Notes under the pieces: model-generated
Database searches by the model: none
What the model saw: the letters and a program-made list of their open reading frames with translations, nothing else
What the model was told of the DNA's origin: nothing
Position numbers and translations under genes: made by a program
Part shown: one piece after another, positions 8,873 through 17,414 of the stretch
Numbering within the stretch: position 1 is the stretch's first letter
How the letters are laid out: each line of letters starts with the position of its first letter
Assembly: GCA_964503595.1 (NCBI GenBank)
Contig: CAZDAM010000021.1
Coordinates: 1-36,663 of the forward strand
Origin: CAZDAM01 sp964503595
Lineage (GTDB): Bacteria > Muiribacteriota > UBA6191
DNA length: 36,663 bases
Direction of reading: 5' to 3'

Positions 8873-9257
8873 GCCCCCTCAGATGTCTGCGTCCAATGAC
8901 GGCAGCTACGAATCCATCATAAGGGGCTGAAGGGTTCTGAAGCCCAACCGGTACCAGTCGCCAGAAACCCTTTGGGGGATTCTCTTCAAAATACAGGCGT
9001 CGGCCTTCCAGAGTGGAATGGGACTCGTTGACCAGAATGGCCTTCAATCCCATCTCCCGTATTTTTTCCTCAAAATGATCCGATGCCGTGGCATTTCCCA
9101 GAATCACGGTTTTCACCCCGGTTTTGGCTACAAAGCCACAAAGAAATTCCTTAAATTCCCCCGCAGATTCCACGCCATGTGCCAGAATGTTTCCATCCAG
9201 CTCAAGATGGGCCCAACCAAATTTTATCCTGCCAGGATCGATTGCCAGTATGCTCAA
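8856..9257 (-). CDS. YqgF/RuvC-like RNase H-fold nuclease domain protein
   Basis: A 133-residue protein of the YqgF (RuvX) / RuvC-like RNase H fold, a family that includes the pre-16S rRNA nuclease and Holliday-junction resolvases. The first strand carries the catalytic Asp in LAIDPGRIKFGWA (D7); a central strand leads to VNESHSTLEG with the conserved Glu, and the last acidic residue is in YDGFVAAVIG. These are the three acidic positions expected for two-metal catalysis. It is a divergent member, so I do not assign ruvX. The TTG start at 9257 has AGGTGA six bases upstream and sits 8 bases inside the divergent permease gene; its 3' end overlaps the MerR-like gene. Confidence 0.75.
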   Translation of the reverse strand: MSILAIDPGRIKFGWAHLELDGNILAHGVESAGEFKEFLCGFVAKTGVKTVILGNATASDHFEEKIREMGLKAILVNESHSTLEGRRLYFEENPPKGFWRLVPVGLQNPSAPYDGFVAAVIGRRHLRGLKTNG

Positions 9258-10050
9258 ACTCTTTCACCTGCCTGCTTTGATTCAGTATAACAGCCTGTTT
9301 CGCAAGCTCGTCTATCGTGATTTTTTCGAGCGTTTTGCAGGTTCTGCCCTCGGGGTTCTATGGACTATTCTCAATCCTCTCGTCCTGATGGGCATGTATG
9401 TTCTGCTTTTTTCCGTAATCCTGAAGGTCCGCTATGAAGGTGCCGGAACCTACGCCGATTTCGGCCTCTTCCTGTTCTGCGGCATGATTCCCTACAGCGC
9501 CTTTCAGGAGGCTGTCCTGAAGGCTTCCGACACCGTTCTCAAATATCGTTCCTTCATCCTTCAGGTCCGCTTTCCAAGGGCATTTCTGCCTCTTCATATT
9601 GCCTTTTCCTCCATGCTCCAGGCCGGGATTGCCTATACCCTGTTCTGGCTTCTATGCCTTTGGCAGCAGCCCTTTACCAGCCGGGAACCCTGGCATCTTT
9701 TCTGGATTCTGCCCTTTGGATTTCTGTTTACTGCCGGTATCTGCCAGATTGTCTCCGGCCTGTCCGTTTTCTACCGCGATCTGGCCCAGCTCCTGAATCT
9801 GGCCCTGATGATGGGCTTTTTTGCTTCTCCGATTGTCTATCCTCCGGAAAGAGTCCCACCCGAATGGCTGGATCTGTGGCAGCTCAACCCCTTTGTCCAT
9901 TTCATCGGAGCAGCCCGGGCCTGCCTGCTTGGTCAGGGAACCATTCAGAGCGAAAACATCTGTTTCATTGCCGGGTGGTCACTCGGGGTCTATTTCATCG
10001 GAACCCTGATCTACGAGCGCCTCAGCAAAAACTTTTACCGGGTTCTGTGA
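9250..10050 (+). CDS. ABC-2 type permease, Wzm/TagG-like polysaccharide exporter subunit
   Basis: The membrane half of an ABC exporter that moves lipid-linked polysaccharide such as O-antigen or teichoic acid across the inner membrane. The 266-residue chain begins with the amphipathic N-terminus typical of the family (LFRKLVYRDFFERFAGSALG), then LWTILNPLVLMGMYVLLF, the region IPYSAFQEAV, and the late FFASPIVYPP...P....NPF segment. The frame is open further upstream to 9088, but that extension only mirrors the YqgF-like gene, so the ATG at 9250 was chosen. No Wzt-type ATPase lies beside it, although the family needs one; it may be encoded elsewhere. Confidence 0.87.
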   Translation: MLKLFHLPALIQYNSLFRKLVYRDFFERFAGSALGVLWTILNPLVLMGMYVLLFSVILKVRYEGAGTYADFGLFLFCGMIPYSAFQEAVLKASDTVLKYRSFILQVRFPRAFLPLHIAFSSMLQAGIAYTLFWLLCLWQQPFTSREPWHLFWILPFGFLFTAGICQIVSGLSVFYRDLAQLLNLALMMGFFASPIVYPPERVPPEWLDLWQLNPFVHFIGAARACLLGQGTIQSENICFIAGWSLGVYFIGTLIYERLSKNFYRVL

Positions 10051-10053
10051 TCA

Positions 10054-10081
10054 TTGACGGGAATCAAAAAGTCCTTAAAAT
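10054..10081 (+). promoter_or_regulatory. Probable promoter for the lipoprotein gene
   Basis: TTGACG (10054-10059), a 16-base spacer and TAAAAT (10076-10081), about 36 bases before the ATG at 10118. It lies directly after the permease stop codon and would uncouple the lipoprotein pair from the upstream gene. Confidence 0.45.
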
Positions 10082-10117
10082 GGATCTTGACAGAATTTGC
10101 AACTGAAAGGACCGCGG

Positions 10118-10789
10118 ATGATCACGACACAAGTCCAATCAAAACTGGCCATGGGTATGACCGTGGTTGCCATGTCTTTGCTTCTTTTGGGCTGTGACCA
10201 GCAGTCTGCCGGTTCTCAGGAAGGACTCAACCCTGAATGGCGCGATGCCAGCACTCCTCAGGCGAGCACTTCTCAGGTCAATTCCTATGCCCCTACAGGA
10301 GGTGATTCCTCCGATCCTGCCCCCGAAGCCATAGAGCAGGCTGACGGTGGCAGCCCCCCGGCAACCCGGGTGGACAGCGATGGGGCAGGTTGGGGACAAT
10401 CCAGGTCTGATCAGGCTCAGCAAATCGCTCGAAGCGATGATGCCCGCTCAGGATACTGCGCTATGGGAGTTGCCAACATTCTTCTCAGAATGGGCTATCC
10501 CGTAACCCGTGGGCATGCCCGTGACTGGAACCGGACCCTTCCCCAAAATGGCTGGACCCGGGCCAACTGTAACGCCAGCAGCCCCAGCACCTGCCCTCCC
10601 GGTACTGTACTTCAGTTTGAGCCCGACAATCCTCCCTCGGATCGCAGTGGCGGAGCACGGTACGGGCATGTTGAAATTGTAGTGCGGACTTCTGATGGTC
10701 AGACGCTATACTGTTCGGATGCTTGTCGATCTAATTTTGGCGGCACTGTGCCCCGTAACAACCCGACTGCATGGGTGTATAACAGGTGA
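10118..10789 (+). CDS. Lipoprotein with CHAP/NlpC-like cysteine peptidase domain
   Basis: Probably a peptidoglycan-directed hydrolase anchored to an envelope membrane. A lipobox (LLLLGC) places the lipidated Cys at residue 26. A flexible Ser/Gln/Pro/Asp-rich linker spans about residues 27-105. The C-terminal domain has a likely nucleophile C114 in GYCAMGVANILL at a helix start, a GTVLQF segment typical of CHAP/NlpC folds and H184 in YGHVEIVV. Extra Cys in TCPPG and YCSDAC may form disulfides. The ATG at 10118 has AAAGGA six bases upstream and is preferred to an earlier in-frame start at 10097. The next secreted-protein gene overlaps or abuts the stop, so the two are coupled. Assignment rests on motifs only. 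Confidence 0.65.
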   Translation: MITTQVQSKLAMGMTVVAMSLLLLGCDQQSAGSQEGLNPEWRDASTPQASTSQVNSYAPTGGDSSDPAPEAIEQADGGSPPATRVDSDGAGWGQSRSDQAQQIARSDDARSGYCAMGVANILLRMGYPVTRGHARDWNRTLPQNGWTRANCNASSPSTCPPGTVLQFEPDNPPSDRSGGARYGHVEIVVRTSDGQTLYCSDACRSNFGGTVPRNNPTAWVYNR

Positions 10790-10794
10790 AACTT

Positions 10795-11304
10795 ATGAAA
10801 CAAATGATTCTTGCACTGGTGTTTTTCTCTGCCCTTTCAGCATCGGTTGCTGAAGGTAACAGCCAGGAGAGCATTCAGCTCTCTCTTTATGGTCAGAACT
10901 ACACTCTTCAGAAACCTCAGGCAGAAGACACTTCCTTTGGCTGGACCCAGGTTCAAACTCATGTTGCCGAGGTTCTCCCGGACCGGGAAAGCCGACGTAT
11001 GAACCGGGACCAGCTTATGGAACATCTGGAAACCCGGGTCAATGAAACCGGGCAAAGCTACGAAGACGGCCTGGGTGAAATTGCCCGTGCCATTATCGCT
11101 GCCGGAGCTGGCGAAGGTGAAGAAATGCTCATTATGGAAGTTGCCGATTACTTCGTTGTCGGTAATTTTGCGGGTGTCATTCAAAACTATGCCAACGGTA
11201 ACGAGGCTCTGGCTGAGCGCATCCGTCAGGGTCAGCTCGAGCACAACCGCTATCTTTGCGCCCTTTATCTGAAAGATATGCTCAATGCCAGCGCTCCCCG
11301 CTAG
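10795..11304 (+). CDS. Small secreted protein of unknown function
   Basis: A 169-residue exported protein with signal peptide MKQMILALVFFSALSASVA and cleavage near EGN. The mature part is acidic and mostly helical, with no motif I recognise. I chose the ATG at 10795 because AGG lies eight bases upstream; a GTG at 10786 overlapping the previous stop is an alternative. Being translationally coupled to the cysteine-peptidase lipoprotein and followed by a strong terminator, it is likely a partner, inhibitor or substrate of that protein; this is inference from position. Confidence 0.7.
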   Translation: MKQMILALVFFSALSASVAEGNSQESIQLSLYGQNYTLQKPQAEDTSFGWTQVQTHVAEVLPDRESRRMNRDQLMEHLETRVNETGQSYEDGLGEIARAIIAAGAGEGEEMLIMEVADYFVVGNFAGVIQNYANGNEALAERIRQGQLEHNRYLCALYLKDMLNASAPR

Positions 11305-11315
11305 GACGACTTTGC

Positions 11316-11346
11316 AAAGGCCCGCTCCGGCGGGCTTTTTTCTTTT
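11316..11346 (+). terminator. Intrinsic terminator
   Basis: Perfect hairpin GCCCGC-TCCG-GCGGGC at 11320-11335 followed by six T and then CTTTT. It ends the lipoprotein / small secreted protein transcript 11 bases after the stop codon. Confidence 0.9.
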
Positions 11347-11358
11347 CCTGAAATCTTA

Positions 11359-11387
11359 TTGATGCTTCAAAAACTCTCCCGTAGAAT
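11359..11387 (+). promoter_or_regulatory. Probable promoter for the ABC exporter operon
   Basis: TTGATG (11359-11364), a 17-base spacer and TAGAAT (11382-11387). The predicted transcription start falls at or within a few bases of the ATG at 11394, where no ribosome-binding sequence is visible, so the message may be leaderless. Confidence 0.5.
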
Positions 11388-11393
11388 GCTTTC

Positions 11394-13154
11394 ATGCGTC
11401 CCCTTTCCTCCTTCGAACTGATCAGTCGGTTTTGGTGGATGCGACTGAAAAATCTCGCGAACACCCAGAACCGCCACCAGGGACTTCAGATCCTCGTTTT
11501 CGGGTTTTTCAGCATTCTCGTTCTCTACTTCATCGGCTACGGATCGCATCGCCTCCTTTTAAAGCTCGATTCCCTCAATGGAGAAAGCGATTATGCCACC
11601 ATAATGGCTACAGCCTCATCCATGGCCCGAGTCGGCGATCTTTTGAAAGAGCGGCTCCTGGCCATGGTGCTCCTCGCCATTTTCTTTCTGGTCTTTGTCT
11701 CTTCCGTTCTCAACTCTCTTTCCCATCTGTTCCTGAGTCAGGACAGCGATCTGCTCCTGGCAACCCCAACCAATCCCAAAGCTCTTTTTGATGCACGCTG
11801 CTTTGAGGCCATTACCTCCAGTACCTGGATGTCCTTTCTGTTTTTTCTGCCGGTTCTGGCCGCCTATGCTCACAATTACGATACATCCCCGATCCAGCTG
11901 TTCCCTTTCATGCTGTGTCTGGCCCCCTATCTTCTGATTCCTTCGCTCGCCGGAGTCAGTTTTTCTCTGGCCCTCGCCCTGTGGTTTCCGGTCCAGAAAT
12001 CCAAGAAGATCTTCAACTTCCTGGCGGTTTTCTTTTTGACTCTTCTGATTGTGCTCATCCGTATGCTCCAGCCGGAAAAACTCTTTGCCATGCAATCCTT
12101 TGAGGAACTGGGTGAGTTTGTCAGGGGCCTGAATCTGCCCCTGCATGATTCCCTCCCTCCGGCCTGGCTTTCCCAGATTGGCATCCATCTTCTGATGCAC
12201 CAGGCAGAAGATGCCATTGAGCCGGCCACCTGGCTTTTTCTGAGTGCCATTCTGGTGCTGGCTCTGGTCAGAAAATTCGGTCATTTTGCCTTTTTACCCG
12301 GTCTTCACAAATCACGGGAAATGTCGGCACCCTCGATTGTCCAGGAAAGCACCCTGGCCCGAGCCCTCAATCTCAGATGGCTTCCTCAGGGCTTCCGCCC
12401 GATCTTCTACAAGGATGCCCTTCTGTTTGCCCGCAACCCGGAAATCTGGTCCCAGGTCTTCCTGATTTTAGCCATGGTCGGCCTTTACATGTATAACCTG
12501 TGGCTGCTCAAACTGGATCAGATTGGTTACTACAGCCTGGAACTATCCCGCCTAATCGCAGTTCTGAACACAGCCTTTGTCAGTTTTATCACCACTTCAG
12601 TGGCCATGCGCTTTCTTTTTCCGGCAATTTCCCTGGAGGGCCCGGCTTTCTGGCTTCTAAGGACAGCTCCGATTCAGCTCACAAGGCTGCTACGCTACAA
12701 ATTTCTGTTTTATCTCCCCTACATCCTTCTTATGAGCTGGTTCATGACCCTGATTGCCAACTGGATTCTGAAAGTCGGCCCGCTCTATTACGCCATCACC
12801 CTTATCAACATCACCATTCTTGGCATTGTCAACTCTCTTCTGGCCATTACCATGGGAGCCATTTTTCCGAATTTCAAGGCCGAAAACGTGAACCGGATTT
12901 TCATGTCCTACGGGGGCACCTTCTACATGATCAGCGCCCTGGCATTTCTGGTCCTGTTTCTGGGCTCTCAGGTCTATCCGGGCATGATCTACTATCGCCT
13001 TAAGATGGGAACTCTTTCCGCCATTGAAACCAGGCAGATGCTTGGTATGGGAGCCTCACTTTCCGTTGGCCTGCTAAGCCTTGTAGCCTTTACGGTTCTT
13101 CCCTGGCACTGGGCCAGGCAAAGACTCATGCTTGAGGAGGAAAGCTTTTTGTGA
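11394..13154 (+). CDS. ABC transporter permease (large ABC-2-like, 586 aa)
   Basis: The membrane subunit of an ABC exporter. About a dozen hydrophobic helices are spread over the chain, in two halves joined by a soluble linker (about residues 295-345) that carries the WLPQGFRPIFYKDALLF...PEIWSQV region typical of putative ABC permeases that pair with a single-domain ATPase. No substrate can be inferred. The gene overlaps the ATPase gene by 4 bases (GTGA), a classic coupled permease/ATPase arrangement. The ATG start has no ribosome site upstream; a later in-frame ATG at 11439 is an alternative, but the N-terminal amphipathic segment supports the longer form. Confidence 0.83.
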   Translation: MRPLSSFELISRFWWMRLKNLANTQNRHQGLQILVFGFFSILVLYFIGYGSHRLLLKLDSLNGESDYATIMATASSMARVGDLLKERLLAMVLLAIFFLVFVSSVLNSLSHLFLSQDSDLLLATPTNPKALFDARCFEAITSSTWMSFLFFLPVLAAYAHNYDTSPIQLFPFMLCLAPYLLIPSLAGVSFSLALALWFPVQKSKKIFNFLAVFFLTLLIVLIRMLQPEKLFAMQSFEELGEFVRGLNLPLHDSLPPAWLSQIGIHLLMHQAEDAIEPATWLFLSAILVLALVRKFGHFAFLPGLHKSREMSAPSIVQESTLARALNLRWLPQGFRPIFYKDALLFARNPEIWSQVFLILAMVGLYMYNLWLLKLDQIGYYSLELSRLIAVLNTAFVSFITTSVAMRFLFPAISLEGPAFWLLRTAPIQLTRLLRYKFLFYLPYILLMSWFMTLIANWILKVGPLYYAITLINITILGIVNSLLAITMGAIFPNFKAENVNRIFMSYGGTFYMISALAFLVLFLGSQVYPGMIYYRLKMGTLSAIETRQMLGMGASLSVGLLSLVAFTVLPWHWARQRLMLEEESFL

Positions 13155-13891
13155 TCGAGCTTAGGAATGTCTTTAAACAGTATGGCAGCTTTGAGGCCGT
13201 CAAAGGTATCAGCCTGACGGCCCACCCTGGAAAAATCTATGGATTTCTTGGGCCCAACGGGGCCGGAAAGACTTCCACAATCCGTATGATTACCGGGATT
13301 CAACCTCCTTCTTCAGGCCAGATACTGTTGGATGGTATCGATGTTACCCTGGAACCCATGCACTGCCGCCGAATCACTGGTTATGTCCCCGATCGGCCCT
13401 ATGTCTATGAGAGACTCAAGGCCTGGGAATTCCTGCAGTTCATGGCCGAGCTCTACCGGATTCACAATCCAGAAACCATGCAACGGGCCGAAGAGCTTCT
13501 GGCCCTGTTCCGGCTGGATGATGCCCGACACCGCCTGATCGAAGATTTCTCCCATGGGATGAAACAGAAGCTTGTGATCGTTGCCTCACTGCTTCACGAT
13601 CCGAAAATTCTGGTCATCGATGAACCCATGGTTGGACTGGATCCCAAAGGAGCTGCAACCCTCAAGGAGCTTTTCCGCAAGCTCGCTCAGGAGGGCAGGA
13701 CCATCTTCTTGTCGACTCATACCATGAGTGTCGCCGAAGAACTCTGCCACACGATTTCCATTATTCATAAAGGGGTCATTGCGGCCACCGGCAGCATGAA
13801 AGAGCTCAAATCCCAGGGTAATTCCGATGACGGACTGGAAGAGATCTTCTTGAAAATCACCGAGGAAGAAGCCGAACAGAATGCACCCTAA
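13151..13891 (+). CDS. ABC transporter ATP-binding protein
   Basis: Powers the partner permease by ATP hydrolysis. Walker A is GPNGAGKT (residues 34-41), the signature is the variant FSHGMKQ (about 133-139, in place of LSGGQ, as in many ABC-2 exporters of the CcmA/YhaQ type), Walker B is ILVIDE (153-158) followed by the D-loop GLDP, and the switch His is in LSTHTM. The length of 246 residues is normal for a single nucleotide-binding domain. It starts with GTG inside the end of the permease gene, and its own end overlaps gmhB by 11 bases. Confidence 0.93.
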   Translation: MIELRNVFKQYGSFEAVKGISLTAHPGKIYGFLGPNGAGKTSTIRMITGIQPPSSGQILLDGIDVTLEPMHCRRITGYVPDRPYVYERLKAWEFLQFMAELYRIHNPETMQRAEELLALFRLDDARHRLIEDFSHGMKQKLVIVASLLHDPKILVIDEPMVGLDPKGAATLKELFRKLAQEGRTIFLSTHTMSVAEELCHTISIIHKGVIAATGSMKELKSQGNSDDGLEEIFLKITEEEAEQNAP

Positions 13892-14426
13892 GGCGATTTT
13901 CTTTGATCGGGACGGAACCCTGATGGAAGACGGGCATTTCCTTTCAGATCCCCGGAAAGTGAAACTGCTTCCCCGTGCAAAAGAAGTCGTGCATGCATTC
14001 AAAAGACAGGGCTACCAGCTCATTCTGATCACCAATCAGTCCGGAGTAGCCCGTGGCTACTTTCCACTGGAATCTGTCCATGCCATCCATCAAAGACTCG
14101 AAGAGCTTCTGGAGTTAAGATTTGATCAGATCGGGATCTGTCCCCATCATCCAGAAGGTAGTGTCCCGGAATATACCCGGACCTGTCAGTGCCGCAAACC
14201 AGGCAGCCTTCTGTTTGAGAATGCTCTGAAGAGCCTGAATCTTGCCCCTGAGGCCTGCTTTGCCATTGGTGATAAACCCCGCGATCTGAAGGCAGCTCTT
14301 CAGGCCCGGATTCCTCATGTCTTTTTGTTGGGAGAATCCAGGCAATATCCCGAAGTCGCCAGTCTTCTGGAGTTTTTAGAGAAAGTAGGCCAGACCCAGC
14401 CTTTCCACGCCCAGCCGAAATTTTGA
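13881..14426 (+). CDS. gmhB: D-glycero-D-manno-heptose-1,7-bisphosphate 7-phosphatase
   Basis: A HAD-superfamily phosphatase that removes the 7-phosphate during synthesis of ADP-heptose for the LPS inner core. HAD motif 1 is FFDRDGTL with nucleophile D9 and acid/base D11; motif 2 is ITNQSG (50-55); motif 3 residues include the RK of C.CRKPG; and motif 4 is IGDKPRD. The family zinc site is present (C87, H89, C102, C104). Length 181 is standard. The ATG overlaps the ABC ATPase end by 11 bases. Its 3' end overlaps the convergent VTC-domain gene by 51 bases, with no terminator between them. GmhB-like enzymes with other histidinol- or heptose-type substrates exist. Confidence 0.88.
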   Translation: MHPKAIFFDRDGTLMEDGHFLSDPRKVKLLPRAKEVVHAFKRQGYQLILITNQSGVARGYFPLESVHAIHQRLEELLELRFDQIGICPHHPEGSVPEYTRTCQCRKPGSLLFENALKSLNLAPEACFAIGDKPRDLKAALQARIPHVFLLGESRQYPEVASLLEFLEKVGQTQPFHAQPKF

Positions 14427-15032
14427 AACCCCCGTCGCGGGCGGAAGGCCATCCGGAAGCACAAAATCTCCCCTGTCCTGAAGGGGCCAGGCCCGCTTGA
14501 GCTCCAGAATCTCACACTCAAGAGGCACCCCGCTTCCCGGAATCTGCCCCGCCCGGTATATCCTGATATCCGTATCCAGCGTCAGGCGCAGCCCCTGATC
14601 CGAAATCAGGTACTCCCGTTTGCAGGCTGTATAAAGAAGATTCTCTGCCAATAGCAAAGGCCGGTGAAAAACCGGGAGCACATCAAATTTCCACAGGAAC
14701 TCCACCGGAATTTCCCAGGGGTCCTGTCCAGAATCATCGATTCTCCGGCGAAATTTGACATGGGCCTGATGAAGCCTTAACTTGTATTCCAGAAACCGGC
14801 CACTCAGGGAGTGCTCTCTTAACCGCAGAATCAGCCGTGGTACCACCCCGGCCTCTCCCAACCGATAAAAATGAAGATCGGGAGTATCCCGGTACAGGCT
14901 TTTCAGAACAGCCGGGGGATATTCCCGGTAAAAATGATATGGAGTGGCCTGAAATCGCCTCCACCAGGATTGCCCCTGACCCACTGGCAGCAGATATTTG
15001 CTTTCTTCCCGAAGCTCTTCTCTGAATTTCAT
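14376..15032 (-). CDS. VTC-domain (polyphosphate polymerase-like) protein
   Basis: A 218-residue cytosolic protein resembling the VTC domain, the triphosphate-tunnel fold that in yeast Vtc4 makes polyphosphate from ATP. The basic and acidic tunnel residues appear in the expected order: ESKYLLP near the start, LILRLREH and EYKLRLH with alternating charged side chains, KREYLI, RLTLDTDIRIY and a closing LECEILELK. Its ATG overlaps the stop of the CotH gene (ATGA), and it is last in the trio DUF4956 - CotH - VTC, a grouping that recurs in bacteria. Whether it polymerises phosphate or acts with the kinase cannot be told. Confidence 0.8.
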   Translation of the reverse strand: MKFREELREESKYLLPVGQGQSWWRRFQATPYHFYREYPPAVLKSLYRDTPDLHFYRLGEAGVVPRLILRLREHSLSGRFLEYKLRLHQAHVKFRRRIDDSGQDPWEIPVEFLWKFDVLPVFHRPLLLAENLLYTACKREYLISDQGLRLTLDTDIRIYRAGQIPGSGVPLECEILELKRAWPLQDRGDFVLPDGLPPATGVSKFRLGVERLGLAYFL

Positions 15033-17410
15033 GGCGCCTGTTCCATTCCATCCAGTTTCAGGCTGGCATGAGTTTCCACCAAGAATAGCTCTTCCACTTC
15101 GATGAATTCCACCTGCTCTGCTTCCAGAGAGGGGGAAGGGTACTCCGCCTTCTTCTGAAAGACCGCCAGCCCCAGAGGGAGATTTCTCAGAACCGAGCGG
15201 CTCAGAACTGCCGTGCTCCCATCCTTACTGGCAAGACCCATAGCACAACTGTGAAGCATCAGATGACTCCCGTAAAAATCAGAAAGCTCTCCCACACTGA
15301 TGCATTTGTCTCCAGCCCCAAAAAAACTCGACTGCTCGGCCCTGACCCTGGAACCGGACAAATCCAGCCCATCCCCTTCCTGATTCTGAAACTCCGATAT
15401 CTGAATGCTGCCTTCGGAAAAATCCAGATCCAGGGCATCCGAAGAATTGTTTTCAAAGCGAAGGCGGCGCAGTTCAAAGCGGGTTCTGACCAGATTGAGC
15501 GCATCTTCGGCCTGCATGTTTCCAAAATAGACCGAGTCCATTCTCAGGAAAGTATCCTGAAAGGTGACGGCTCCCGTGACCGGCCAGCCGGGCCGGTTCA
15601 GTTCCTTCAGGTTCTCAAAGCGGGTAAAGCTCACGGCACTTTCCAGTCCCTCACCCAGAACCAGAATACCCCTGCCCGACAGATCAGAACTGAAAACCCG
15701 AATCGGCTGATCTTCTGTCCCAAGTGCTTCAAGCTGTCCCGTGATCCAGATCCAGGCTCCATCCACCAGATCAAGTTCTGTACCTGGATGAATCCTGAGA
15801 CCTTTCACCTGGACGGGCTTCCTGATCTGAACCCTGCCCGGCCCCAGACGGAATAGACCATCCTTGTCCAGAACAGCCCGGGTAAGCTCTCCCGGTTTTT
15901 CTGCTTCAGAAGAGGATTCCTGGCGAACCGGGATCCTCTGCATCCGCTTCAGTCCAAGAAGACTGACCCGAATCTGGCTCAGACTTTCACAGGCAAACTC
16001 TTTCTGAAAATGATAGATCGGGGGACTTTGCCGTTTTCTTCCGGGAAGAACAGCCGCAGAAATCAGATCTTCGGCCCCCAGTCCTCTGATCTCAACCGGC
16101 AGAGACTGCATTGCTGCCACTTCAAGAAAGCTTCTGCCTTCCCTTCTGACACAGCGGGCTTCGGCAAGGCGCATGGGCTGAATCAGCCTTCGGATGGTCA
16201 GGGCATTTTCGATCAGAAAGCGCTCATCCATGCCAAGCTCCCGCCAGTTCGGTCTTTCGATATCAAGGTTTTCTGAAAGCTCCCGATCAGAGAGGGCCAG
16301 AAACTCCTGAATTTTTGCTGCATCCGAAAGCTTTTCCAGCTCCTGAAGATACAGACGAAACAGCTCCATATCAGCAAAAAGAAGCTTGAGAATCCGGTTG
16401 CTCTCCGGGCCTTCACTCTGGGACCAGTGCAGGCTGAGTCCAAGAAGGCTTCGAATCCTGGTCAGTTCTCCATCAAAACCAATCGGCTCCAGTTTCTTGG
16501 AAATCGGATCAAAATAGAAGCGCAGGTTATGCCAGGCCACTGCATGTCCGGCTCCGTGCAGATCAAGAACTGCCAGAAAGCGGGCCATTTTTTTCAGATC
16601 AAAAACTTCCGAGGGAGATTTGTGTTCATCCCGGAAATCTTCCAGCAGCTGACGGGCTTCTTCGACAATTTTCGCATCTACTCCGGTGAATTCCCGGATT
16701 GGAGCGGGTTCCCAATCCAGATCCTGATCCCCTTCCCAGCTAAGAATCTGGGGGGCGTCTTCCTTCCTGTTCAGAAGGCTTTGCCACATGGCCTCTTCAT
16801 CAAACCTCAGAACCGGCCCCTCCCGCCTCCTGTTGGATTCCACCAGCTCCTTGCGAAAATGTTCCTCCACCGCATAGGTGCCAAAGTCTTCTCCGTTAAG
16901 GCGGAAACTGACAAAGTCATAGCGCAGGGCAATCAGACCCAGATGCCTGAGATGACGCTGAAAAAACCATTCCTGAAGTCCCTGCCTGGTTTTGGGATGC
17001 TGTAGGGAAAAACGGCGCATGCCAAGGATGGCCTGATCCTTCAGAACCTGAATCCGAAACGACCACTGGCGACCTTCGAGGTGATCCAGAAGATCTCCCT
17101 TGAGACGCACTCTGACCGGATAGCTTTTGCCATCAAACTCGATTCTGCCCGGCACAAAGACCTGATCCTGAGGCATCAGAAAACCCGTCTTCAAAGCCTG
17201 AAGACGGGAATTTTCCAGCTTTTTGAAATCCTGGGGAGCAAGTTTCAACTCAAGACTCTTACCCGCTTCAATCGGAAAAAGATCCATTTCATCCGGAAGT
17301 CCGATACCTCCGGGAAGGAAAAGCCAGGCCAGGAGTCCCAACGCCACCCCAAACGCCAGCCAGATGTCCCGGTTGGAGCTTTTTCTACCCGGAAACTGTA
17401 TTTCCCACAT
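15029..17410 (-). CDS. CotH-kinase family protein with C-terminal beta-helix, membrane-anchored
   Basis: A large (793 aa) protein with one N-terminal transmembrane segment (about 17-33), placing the rest outside the cytoplasm. Residues about 50-420 match the CotH atypical protein kinase family: VRVRLKGD near the start, a fold with WSFRIQV and RRFSLQHPKTR, and the active-site region AWHNLRFYF (about 292-300) followed by GFDGE (about 308-313) holding the metal-binding Asp. Residues from about 490 to the end repeat short turn-and-strand units (for example ALDLDFSEG, GLDLSGS, CISVGEL) typical of a parallel beta-helix, which usually binds polysaccharide. It lies 4 bases after DUF4956 and overlaps VTC. 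Confidence 0.83.
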   Translation of the reverse strand: MWEIQFPGRKSSNRDIWLAFGVALGLLAWLFLPGGIGLPDEMDLFPIEAGKSLELKLAPQDFKKLENSRLQALKTGFLMPQDQVFVPGRIEFDGKSYPVRVRLKGDLLDHLEGRQWSFRIQVLKDQAILGMRRFSLQHPKTRQGLQEWFFQRHLRHLGLIALRYDFVSFRLNGEDFGTYAVEEHFRKELVESNRRREGPVLRFDEEAMWQSLLNRKEDAPQILSWEGDQDLDWEPAPIREFTGVDAKIVEEARQLLEDFRDEHKSPSEVFDLKKMARFLAVLDLHGAGHAVAWHNLRFYFDPISKKLEPIGFDGELTRIRSLLGLSLHWSQSEGPESNRILKLLFADMELFRLYLQELEKLSDAAKIQEFLALSDRELSENLDIERPNWRELGMDERFLIENALTIRRLIQPMRLAEARCVRREGRSFLEVAAMQSLPVEIRGLGAEDLISAAVLPGRKRQSPPIYHFQKEFACESLSQIRVSLLGLKRMQRIPVRQESSSEAEKPGELTRAVLDKDGLFRLGPGRVQIRKPVQVKGLRIHPGTELDLVDGAWIWITGQLEALGTEDQPIRVFSSDLSGRGILVLGEGLESAVSFTRFENLKELNRPGWPVTGAVTFQDTFLRMDSVYFGNMQAEDALNLVRTRFELRRLRFENNSSDALDLDFSEGSIQISEFQNQEGDGLDLSGSRVRAEQSSFFGAGDKCISVGELSDFYGSHLMLHSCAMGLASKDGSTAVLSRSVLRNLPLGLAVFQKKAEYPSPSLEAEQVEFIEVEELFLVETHASLKLDGMEQAP

Positions 17411-17414
17411 AGAC

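Noticed and set aside
9088..9249. Upstream extension of the Wzm-like permease to an earlier ATG
   Set aside because: The added 54 residues only mirror the YqgF-like gene and do not fit the permease N-terminus.
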